From Liolophura sinensis (taxonomy: Eukaryota > Mollusca > Polyplacophora > Chitonida > Chitonidae), in contig NC_088305.1 in assembly GCF_032854445.1 (NCBI RefSeq), positions 31,027,645 to 31,086,627 of the forward strand: a stretch of DNA of 58,983 nucleotides, read 5' to 3'. The first letter of the stretch is position 1; every line of letters begins with the position of its first letter. Position numbers and translations under genes: made by a program. Positions 1-11,100 of this stretch are shown here, in pieces. The notes beneath the pieces are model-generated. The model did no database searches. It had not been told where the DNA came from and saw only the letters and a program-made list of their open reading frames with translations.

Positions 1-1580
1 AACCGTCAGATAAGTAAAGGCCAAGAAGTATGGCGAACCGTCAGGTAAGTAAAGGCCAAGTAATTTGGTGAACCTTCAGGTAAGTAAAGGCCAATTAGTG
101 TGGTGAACCCTCAGGTAAGTAAAGGCCAAGTGGTGTGGTAAACCTTCAGGTAGGTAAAGGCCAGGTAGTGTGGTGAACCGTCAGGTAAGTAAAGGCCAAG
201 TAGTGTGGTGAACCGTCAGATAAGTAAAGGCCAAGAAGTAAGGTGAACCGTCAGGTAAGTAAAGGCCAAGTAGTGTGGTGAACCGTCAGGTAAGTAAAGG
301 ACAAGTGGTATGGTGAACCGTCAGGAAAGTAAAGGCCAAGTAGTGTGGTGAACCGTCAGGTAAGTAAAGGCCAAGTAGTGTGGTGAACCGTCAGGTAAGT
401 AAAGGCCAGGTAGTGTGGTGAACCGTCAGGTAAATAAAGGCCAATTAGTGTGGTGAACCGTCAGGTAAGTAAAGGCCAAGTAGTGTAGTGAACCGTCAGG
501 TAAGTAAAGGCCAAGTAATGTGGTGAACCTTCAGGTAAGTAAAGGCCAATTAGTGTGGTGAACGGTCAGGTAAGTAAAGGCCAAGTAGTGTGGTAAACCT
601 TCAGGTAGGTAAAGGCCAGGTAGTGTGGTGAACGGTCAGGTAAGTAAAGGGCAAGTAGTATGGTGAGTCTTCAGGTAGGTAAAGGCCAAGTACTATGGTG
701 AACAGTCAGGTAAGTAAAGGCCAAGTAGTATGGTGAGCCGTCAGGTAAGTAAAGGCCAAGACGTGTGGTGAACCGTCAGGTAAGTAAAGGCCAGGTAGTG
801 TGGTGAACCGTCAGGTAAACAAAGGCCAATTAGTGTGGTGAACCGTCAGGTAAGTAAAGGCCAAGTAGTGTGGCGAACCGTCATTTAAGTAAACGTCAAG
901 CAGTGTGGTGAACCTTCAGGTAAAAAAAGGCCAATTTGTGTGGTGAACCGTCAGGTAAGTAAAGGCCAAGTAGTGTTGTGAACGGTCAGGTAAGTAAAGG
1001 CCAAGTAGTATGGTGAACCGTCAGGTAAATAAAGGCCAATTAGTGTGGTGAACCGTCAGGTAAGTAAAGGCCAAGCAGTGTGGTGAACCGTCAGGTAAGT
1101 AAAGGCCAAGTAGTGTTGTGACCGGTCAGGTAAATAAAGGCCAAGTAGTGTGGTGAACCGTCAGGTAAGTAAAGGCCAAGTAGTGTGGTGAACCGTCAGG
1201 TAAGTAAAGGCCAAGTAGTGTGGTGAACCTTCAGGTAAGTAAAGGCCAAGTAGTGTGGTGAACCGTCAGGTAAATAAAGGCCAAGGAGTATGGTGAACCG
1301 TCAGGTAAGTAAAGGCCAAGTAGTGTGGTGAACCGTCAGGTAAGTAAAGGCCAAGTAGTGTGGTGAGCCTTCAGGTAGGTAAAGGCCAAGTAGTGTTGTG
1401 ACCGGTCTTGTAAGTAAAGGCCAAGTAGTGTGGTGAACGGTCAGGTAAGTAAAGGCCAAGTAGTGTGGTGAACCTTCAGGTAAATAAAGGCCAGGTAGTG
1501 TGGTGAACCGTCAGGTAAATAAAGGCCAAGGAGTATGGTGAACCGTCAGGTAAGTAAAGGCCAAGTAGTGTGGTGAACGG
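1..1580 (+). repeat. 35-bp satellite array with a splice-donor motif in each unit
   Basis: About 45 head-to-tail copies of a 35-bp unit fill the left edge; the core of the unit reads gtcaggtaagtaaagg. Units differ by a few substitutions and the period is almost constant. Most units contain CAGGTAAGT, the ideal metazoan 5' splice site, in the same direction as the genes. If exon 1 of GMC-1 lies to the left, as its missing first exon suggests, the array sits in intron 1. The array continues past the left edge, so its full length is unknown. Confidence 0.95.
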
Positions 1581-1732
1581 CTAGGCCACTTACTGATATG
1601 CGGTGTACACCTTACTGTCATGTTGAGATATTGTGTACACCTCTTATATATTTTTTGAGGTGTACTGTACCTCAACAACATCCCAGCCATCTGCTTATAC
1701 TGCAGATACACCTCTGCATATTAAAATATTTA

Positions 1733-1865
1733 CTTTTTTATTTGATTGGTGTTTTACGCCGTACTGAAGAATATTTCACTTATACGACGGCGGCCAGCAT
1801 TATGGTGGAAGGAAACCGGGCAGAGCCCGGTGGAAACCCACGACCATAGCAGGTTGCTGCCAGCG
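1733..1865 (-). mobile_element. SINE family A, tail fragment
   Basis: The stretch matches the 3' half of the better preserved SINE at 32493-32775, in reverse. Shared blocks are the attt-rich end, tggtgttttacgccgtact and ggccagcattatggtgg. The tRNA-like head is missing, as expected for 5' truncation. It lies just upstream of GMC-1 exon 2. Confidence 0.8.
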
Positions 1866-1930
1866 GCTCAATTTACGATAGAAATGTACGTGAGATGACG
1901 TACCCCAGGTCTTACATTTGTCTTATCTAG

Positions 1931-2139
1931 TTGGAGGGGGTACGGCAGGTTGTGTTTTGGCCAGCCGACTCTCCGAGGACCAATCACGGACAGTCTTGCT
2001 TCTAGAGGCCGGATATGACGACACGGAGTTTCCGAAGATCGCACTTCCTACTGAAGCCCTTGGCTTACAGCTGGGCGTACTTGACTGGGCCTACAAAACC
2101 GTTCCACAGCATCATGGCTGCAAAGCCTTCATTGATCAG
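1931..2139 (+). CDS. GMC-1 exon 2: FAD-binding dinucleotide fold
   Basis: The exon follows tcttatctag and ends before gtaaca. It enters with two bases of a split Val codon and leaves in phase 0, exactly as in the other two copies (209 bases each). It encodes VGGGTAGC, which wraps the FAD pyrophosphate, and LLLEAG, whose Glu normally binds the FAD ribose. The second half is the most divergent part between the three copies. Confidence 0.9.
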
Positions 2140-5100
2140 GTAACAGGTATATTCATCACATATCTACCATCGTTTGGTTCATCCCATAAGAGTGAGTGAG
2201 TGAGTGCTTGGGGTTTAACGTCGTACTCAACAATTTTTCAGTCGTATGACGACGAAGGAATCCTTAGGGTGCATGTACGTGTAACGTGCCTCCTTGTTGC
2301 AGGACGGATTTCCACCGCTCTTTTATTTAGTGCTGCTTCATTAAGACGACTTACCGAAGGCAAGTAAGGCGCCCCGCCCGAGCCAAAAAACTGATATGGG
2401 CCAACCAGTCGTTGCACTATTCCCTTCATGCTGAACGCCAAGCGAGGAAGTTACAACTTCCTCTTTTAAAGTCTTAGGTGTGACTCGATCAAGGATTGAT
2501 CCTGGATCTACCGGTCCCATCGCATAAGATGATTTATATTTGATATTTTTGTAAATAGACACTTTTGACAAAGTTTGATTGACTGCCACGGTGAGATAAA
2601 CTTATTACTGATGGAGTTCATTGCTGAGAGCAAGGAAATATGGCTGTTTGGCCCAGAATCAGTATAATGTGACAGGGTGGGGTGTCATGTCTGGTGTCTT
2701 CGGCATGTTACTTCAGTGGCGGCAGCACTTTGGCGGCATGGACTCGCCCTGCCACAAGCAGACACAGTATATGTACACACCTACTGACTCATCATCGTCA
2801 TATGACTGGACAATTGTTAACTACGACGTTACACCCCAAGCATACATACATGCACACATACATACATACATACAAACAAACAAAATCCACTCCGAAATAA
2901 GTCGTGTAAAGTGCCTGATTTACACTACTTGCACTCCTTTCAATGTATTGCAGCAAATGCGGACTCCAAGGGGGAAGGCACTAGGGGGTAGTGGCAGTGT
3001 GAATCTGATGGTGCACTGCCGTGGTACCCCCGAGGACTTTAACCTGTGGGAGAAGATGGGCTGTGAGGGGTGGGGATATGAGGACGTCTTACCTTACTTC
3101 GTCAAGTCGGAAGATTATACGAGTCCGGAGCTCCTCAAGGGAGGTAAGTTGAACTCAAATACCAGAAAATACAGGAAAAATCATTCTTGCATTCCCATAT
3201 GCAGTTTAGAGCTGAAGTTGGGTAGGTTACAATTGAAAAATATGACTGTGTAAAAATTGCTTCCGTTGTTCGTATTCCTTTTTAACGTTGTCAGCTGATA
3301 ACTGAGAGTGCAAGCCCATTTCGGTTTTTATGCGTGCTGCCATGTAGATTAAAATACATTTCATATTGCCGTTAAAGTGGCAAATTTGTTTTGGAATTTG
3401 ATGGAATTTCTGGTTGGAGGTAGGCCACAATTCAACAACAAAAATCTCTAGCTTTTCTTCACATCATGAGGATAAGTGTTATTTCTATCTGCAGAAATAT
3501 CTTTGATTATGTACTCTATTACTGTAATACCTACACGGGTAATGTGTGCTTGTCTGTCTAGGTGTTCACGGTGCAAACGGCCCTATGAGGGTCACAGAGG
3601 TCTGGGTATCGTCCGCCGGGGACAAATTCCTCCAGGCAGGAAAAGAGCTGGGGTTCGCCAACACGGACAACAACGGCCGCAGTCCTTACGGTAAGACAGC
3701 TTTGTCTGTCCAGAAGCTTATGGTTCTTCTTATTCTGGGGTGGTACTGTAATGGATATTAATAAGTACACCTTAACATCCGACGTGTCTAGGCTTACAAG
3801 TGAAACAAACCCCGAACATGGATAACATCCTGTCACACCTTGATAGCAAAGTTTGACCATTTAGCATAATAATACACTTAAAGATTTTCTCTCAGTTTGA
3901 AAACATCTGCGGAAAGTGAAATTTGTTTGTAAGCTTTCGTGAAAGCAGATCCCGGTAAATGACGCCGGTGTACCTTTCCATATTCTGTTCATCGCCCTTA
4001 TGTGCAATGCCCATGAAAATCTGGTCGGGTAGTTCTTAAAAGAAAAGACAACTTCATCGCGCTATAGAAATAACTCTCGTATGATTGGTCATAGCATGGC
4101 TGTGCTTTCTATTTTCTGTAAATTCATATGTAAATTTGGTTTCGTGTTGTCTTTTCTTTTAAGGCGTGATGCGTAGCCAGTTGAACATCTTCGACGGACG
4201 CAGATGGCACACGGCAGAAGCTTACCTGAGACCTGTCATGCACCGGGAAAATTTGCATATTGCTACCCACTGTCACGTGACGAAGGTACCACACTCCTGT
4301 GTCCACCTTACCGGTTTCACCGTCTAATCATATACCTTTTGTTAAATCGTATTACAGTCTGTCTTCCTTTCGCATTTGATCCCTGTTGAACGGTATTCGG
4401 TTTCACTTTTTGTTTAGAAAACTCTTGATAAACAGTATTCAGTTTCACTTTCCATTCACTGCAGTCTAATTCAGTATTTGCATTTATATCGTATCTCTGA
4501 CAGATTTATTCCCATATTAATAAGGCCTGTGTTGCTTGATCTGGAAGAAATAATTTCAACGCATTCCTAAATCAAAATCAATTACTCAGATTTTAATCGA
4601 TGATAAAGTCGCTCGGGCGGTTGAGTTTGTACGCATTCTGACCGGAAGAGAGGTTGTGAGGGCACGCCGGGAGATAATCCTGAGTTCCGGTACGATCGGG
4701 TCTGCTCAGATCCTCATGCTTTCCGGAATTGGCCCTAGACAACACCTGAAAGATCTCGGGGTAAGTTCCTCTTCTTTACCCATTCTTAGACTTTAATATT
4801 CGTACCTACATGCGACTGTTTAAATGGATTAACAACAACGGCAACAATGTCTTCTTCATTTTTGCTTCCTCCTGAGTTTGTCAGTCACAAACTGAGGTCC
4901 CTTTTTGGCAGTGCAACTGTTTTCATATACATGTAGGTTAGGTTCCCTTGCATTGTTTTAATGTTATTAAACTTTAAGTATGATGACAACACAACATTGT
5001 TACCCTAGATCAGTGACGCCGAATACATTGCAATTAACACCACTACATTTTCTACCCAACTGTGGCGCTTCAGTCATGGCGCTAGAGGGCATGTACTTTG

Positions 5101-8100
5101 CTAATATCTAAGCATCCACATGAATTGTTAGAATAAAACTTTTAGCGAAGACAAAAGGACGCATTTCACCGGCTATGTGTTACCATTTGCCAACTACCAC
5201 ACTGTTGTCCCTTTTCTGGTTTTATTCTATATATATGGTGTAAGTCTATTATTATATTTATTAGAACTGTTCATATAAATGCTTTTGTTGTATATAGTGC
5301 CTCTAGCACCATGTCTTAAGAGGAATCCTCACATACCTTCAAAACCTTTAACACTAAAAGCAGTGGTGACCGAAGTGTGCTCAAACTGACAATGTATACA
5401 CAGTTGCCGTCCTTGTCATGGACGCTGGGACAGTTCCATTTCATTAATGAAATAGGGGGCTGGGTTGTGCCGTCAGAAAGTCCGTTTTCTTCAAAATTTA
5501 ACAGCTCACGTTTTTCGAGGACAAAGGCAAAATGAATTTACATCCAATTGGTCAGGCAGTTAAGTTGAAAGGTGAAATATTTACCATAACCGACATGATG
5601 TAGGCAATTGGCACTTATCCCGTGTATGGGATATAAAGAGGTAGCGTGAACAACAAGCATCTAGGTACTTTATCTGGATCAGCGCAACATGGGCAACGAT
5701 GCGTGTTTTCAACGTCCCCTTACTAGTAGCCCCAACAAAAGCGGCGGGTTGCTGGTATTACAAGCAAACGATGAGAGTAAACAGATTGTGCTCGATGATG
5801 GCAGACATCTTTTCGTGATGACACAAACCACTGTCTTCGCGCCACTGCAGCATCTGCCCTGAGTCACGTTGCTGTAATTCATAGGATAATGGTCGTAAAT
5901 GGCCATCTGAACGAGTCCAGCCTAAGGAGTTACCTACAGCTAGGGTCCCTCCGAAGAACAACGCCGCTATTTGTGCAGTGTTTTACACTCAACTGTTGTT
6001 TTCTCCCACACGTCAGATGCCCTCTGTGACTTGTGTCAGCGTGCTTAGCTCCATAGCTATCGTCACCCAGACAAAAAGTGTGAACCGAGTTGAAGAAGTT
6101 GTAGGCCTGTGTCTGCCGAAATCGGTTCCAAAATCCGCTACCCTCATGGTCATCGAATTCTCGGCAACGCTCCCATCTCATGAAGCACCTTCCATTTAAT
6201 CTACAGGCTTCTTCACGATATTTATCGTTCACTCCTGACAGTTTTTTTTATTAGTTTGACTTAAAATGATCTTTCCTATGTCGTCGCAAAACTGTTATGT
6301 TCGAATCTAGAGATCGAACTGACATGGAGAGAAGCTGGCGAGAATGCGCAGTTATTTGGTCAATATCTTTCACGCGCCTCGCTCTGATTGGATGATTTAT
6401 TTCCCACCCATTGCCTTAGCATGGACTTGCCCAAAATCACAAGACAATCTAGACCGCTACATTTTAGCAAAACGGAGAGATCGCATGTGTTCGGTGTTAT
6501 TCTTTCCTCCTAATGGCTCCACTATTTTATATTGGTATGTTAGAATAGAAAAAAAAACTGTTTGAGAAGTCGGGAGGCCTGCGGCTCTCGTTCTCAATCA
6601 GTGGACATCTCCCTCAGCTGTGAATTAGCTAGGGTGATTTGAGCATGACAAACTGTCTTTTATTCCGTCATGAGGTAAAATAAAAAGTACACAGATGTTA
6701 ATTGTAAAGGCACTGGCATGGAAGTACTCAAATACTGGGTTGTCATCACTTTAACTATATAATTAAAGTAGCAGAGCATAAACAGTAAACCCAGGGCAAT
6801 GACTATAGTGTGATAGTTGGCAAATGATCAGGCCGAATTGGGTAACAAAAGTGCGGTGATGTTAATTGCGGTTTATTAGATGTCACTGGTCTAGAACTGA
6901 AACATTTAGTGTCATTGTATTCCAGATTGCTGTGGAGGCAGACTTACCGGTGGGCAGTTATCTGCAGGATCACGTCCAGGTGCAGGGAATTGAATTCGAA
7001 TTTGACCGCCATGTTTTCCGGGGAGGAGCTCCAGATTCCCCAGAAAATCAAGCTCGTTATGATACCCTGAGATCAGGTACACACTGAGATCAGGTACACA
7101 AGTTAATCAACGATACGTGTCACCCTGTTTCAGGGATGACGCATCACAATATGCCTGGCAACAGTGAAACACCCTCTTCCCCATCAAACTCACCACGCAA
7201 ACAAAGAAGCAAGTATTCTAATATCATCTTATAGACCTATGTCTGCTCCAGAGAGCTGCCTGCCTTTGGTCTGTTTGCTATTAAATTCCAGCAAACTGTA
7301 CATATTCATCACATCAAATGAGACTCTTCCCAATCAAATATGAAAAGAAACAAAGGTTGAGAGTTTTGTCTGACATCATCTAATGCATCGTGATCTTGAC
7401 CCCAGTGACCTTTAACGTTTTGTACCATATTTGCTAGTAATGGCAGTGATATTCAGGAAGCAAGCCTATTAAAGTATGAAAGCTTCAAGGAAAAGTTGTA
7501 GTATTATTACCATTGATTGCCCGCTAATTCTCCTACGACGATGTATCATTCGTTCGTTCAATATTGTTTTTCACAAGTATGACAGAACTAATTAATTTCT
7601 CCTTGGAAGTTGTTATCTGCCGCTCCACTCTCATGTACATGTACTTTTTCAGGCCCCCTGGCGACAAGCTTGATGGCCGGCATTGGGTTTTTCAAAACAG
7701 GGACACCGTCAGAGAACAACAACAACGCATCAATACAAATGTATTTCACGTCTTGCTTGCAGGATCCCGTCTGGGAAAAGAACTCAGGGATGCGACCAGA
7801 AGTGAGCCAGTGCACTTTTCCGGCTTAGTTGGACTAATTGTCAGTGATATATTTCCAAGCTGTCAAAGCTATAACCAAAAAAAAAAAAAACAGTTTACCT
7901 GTGATCGTTAAGTAATTCATACCTCATGACGCAGAAATAATGAAGACCATAACGTCGCAATTAACACAAATGTAAACGAGGCACCAACTCGGACTGCATG
8001 CATGCAGACTTCGCAAACGGCCATTTTTGAATCACCTGACTCCATCTCCATCGACGGCCCATCCCACAAGTTCTCATTCGCGGTTATAATGGTGCACAGC

Positions 8101-11100
8101 TTGGTTTGAATCCAAACGTTCCTCGAGTTTGTCTTTTTCAGGACCATGTGTGACCGAGTAGAATCAAAACTGACGTTTTGCGAAGTTTGGCTTGCTGTGG
8201 ATGCGCCTGGTACATTTGCGTTAGTTGTGATGCTATTGTCTTTGCTATTTAGGAATAACTGTGTAATATGAAATCAAAATTATTGTAGGATTAAAGGAAC
8301 CACCTTACAGCTTTGACAAGTTGAGGACAGCACATTTGAGAACACCGAGTTAAAGCTAAGTTAGTAAATGGAACAGTACTGATCTGTATTTATTAAAGCT
8401 AAGCTGGAAAGAAAGAAACCGATGTCAGATCTTGTGTTAAATCAGATTTTGTTAGCGACAGGCCAGTGTAAGGAGGAATTTTAGTGACAGTGGTGATACA
8501 TCAGATCTAGTCAGCGACATGTCAGTGTAAGAAGGGCTTGCTAGATCTGGCTTTTAGTGACAGTGGTGATACATCAGATCTAGTCAGCGTCATGTCAGTG
8601 TAAGAAGGGCCTGCTAGATCTGGCTTTTAGTGACAGTGGTGATACATCAGATCTAGTCAGCGTCATGTCAGTGTAAGAAGGGCCTGCTAGATCTGGCTTT
8701 TAGTGACAGTGGTGATACATCAGATCTAGTCAGCGTCATGTCAGTGTAAGAAGGGCTTGCTAGATCTGGGTTTTAGTGACAATGGTGATATGCTTCAGAA
8801 CTAGTCAGCGACAAGCAATATGGTGAGGGACAGGTAGATCTAAGTTTACTGATATTGTGAGACTGATGCCTTGTTATTATGGAAATGGCGTAACTAACAT
8901 TTTAATTAGAAAGGTATTTGTATTAAAGGAACATACCACCGACGTCGAAAATATTGTACTGTTATTTTAGACCTCATCTACATAAAATTGAGATTTTCAG
9001 ATGTTTGCTGACATGTAACTGACTCTGAGTGAACGATGGATTGTTCAGTTTTTATCCGAGGTTTCCCTTCGACCATCAACTCACTCAAATCGTTAAATTT
9101 AGAATGTTGGATTTCTTTAGTCTGTTACTCATCCCCCGCCCTCCCTTGTTGTCCAGACGACGGGAGATGTTCGGTGAACTTGTAATGTCAGAAATGGCAC
9201 TGTGTTGTAATTATGCGGTCTACCGTGTTACTTCAGTTCTGTCAATGGCAATTTAGAGTACTTTATAAAACATTGTCAATAGAAAGGAAGATTTGATTAA
9301 CTGGACTACTAATTTGCTTTCAGTCTGTCGTCTTCTTTACATGTACGATCCACATGTATTGTTACACAAACTTTACATTGTGAGAAACTTTGCCCTGCCT
9401 CATTTGCATGTTACCTCGTCGGGCGAACAGTTTAGACTAGAAGCGAATTTCCTTACGTGGCATTTTATGGAAAATTGGCCCATAGGCCCAGAAGGTTTTT
9501 AGTAAGGAGTCAAGTGCAACTCATTTTTGTTTTTAGCTGATCCAACTCAAAAATTCTGAATTTCTTTAGGCAGTATATCCCTTGAATCGATAGTAACACA
9601 TTTAGAAATGGTATGTTTTAGTTAGAGAAAGACAGTTTACAAGGTTAAGTTTTTTCCAAACGTCTTCCAATGTTTTGAAGAAAAACCCTGATTCTGCATT
9701 TCAATTTGGGCTTAATACACGTGGTCTCTAACTAAACATTAAACAGTCGTTATGTGAAGAATTTTTCCTTTTTCTCAGGTATGGGAGGCCATGTATCCAG
9801 GTCGGAAAGACGCTGTGGGGCCGGGCATGACCTTCTGGCCTGTCGTTTGCCATCCCAAGAGCTTTGGCACATTGCGCTTGCGCAGTGCAAATCCCTTCGA
9901 CTATCCTCTCGTTGACCCGAACTATCTCTCGAATCCAGATGACGTCAAGACATTGGTAGAAGGTAGGAACAAGAACGGGAGAAAACGAAACAACAACGAG
10001 AAGTCAAAATGTAAAAGGCTGCATTTGTTACACAGTGTCTTTGGAGTCCATAAGCAGGCTTTATCATTTTTTTTTATCAATTTTTATAAAACTAAGACGG
10101 GTCACATATATCTAACCAGATGATAATTGACAAAGAAGCTCCTCTACTAGATTGGCCCAAGGTTCCTTACATCCCAAGGTGCCTTATAGCCCAAGGTCCC
10201 TCATAGCCCAAAGTGCCTTACATCTCGAGGTCGCTTATAGCTTAAGGTCCCTTATATCCGAAAATTCCTTATATCCCAAGGTCTTTATATCCCAATATCC
10301 CTTATAGCTCAAGGTCACTTATAGCCCAAGGTCACTTATAGCCCAAGGTCCCTTATATCCCAATATCCCTTATATCCCAATTTTCCTTATAGCCCAAGGT
10401 ACCTTACATTTCAAGGTCGCTTATAGCCAAAATTCCTTTATATCCCAATATCCCTTGCATCCCAATTTCCCTTATAGCCCAATTTTCCTTATAGCCCAAG
10501 GTTCCTTATAGCCCAAGGTGCCTTATAGCCCAAGGTGCCTTGTGGCCCAACGTTCCTTGTGGCCCAAGGTTCCTTGTGGCCCAACGTTCCTTATAGCCCA
10601 AGGTTCCTTATAGCCCAAGGTTCCTTATAGCCCAAGGTTTCTTTTGGCCCAACGTTCCCGCCAAAACCATCACATAACCTTTTTAGTAGCCTTGCAGATT
10701 GACAGGCAAATAAACATAAAAGGCAACAGAATAGGGAGTAAATGAAATACGGCCTTTTGCTAAATTATCCAGGTTTAATAGGGTTATATTCTAAAAGTTC
10801 GTGTAAATGCGTAAACTGTAGCAACTTACATGCACCTAGCACCATCGTTTAAGCAGAATATTAGGTAAAAATTGAACCTCCTTGGAGAAACACTATGAAA
10901 ACGTCCGCATAAAACGTAACTTCTATGGAGTAGTTAAACCGTCCCAAATGAACTTTTAACAAGTGATGGGAAACAGTTACGTATATACTGAGATCTGTTG
11001 GAGGGTTGCTGTAGAAGGTAAGCGGTTCAAACGGTTAAGAATGTGAGAATTTCACCAGGTATTGCGTTAAAATAACTGAGTAAAAAGAATGAATTTCCAA

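Larger units (their letters stand above)
4761..6925 (+). other. GMC-1 intron 6, mostly without recognised content
   Basis: Apart from the family C repeats at 4920-5230 and 6735-6915 I see nothing identifiable. The open frames at 5978-6199 and 6344-6565 are short and have no recognisable protein or coding pattern. Confidence 0.6.

Noticed and set aside
1-1580. CRISPR array
   Set aside because: The 35-bp units are contiguous with no unique spacers, and the genome is clearly eukaryotic.
1590-1930. Missing exon 1 of GMC-1
   Set aside because: No [10 protein letters not shown]-like sequence is found there; the stretch holds a SINE tail. Exon 1 is probably left of the window.
2621-3253. A 210-codon frame across GMC-1 exon 3
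   Set aside because: Only 2954-3143 is coding; the first part is a SINE copy and the last part is intron, as the paralogues show.
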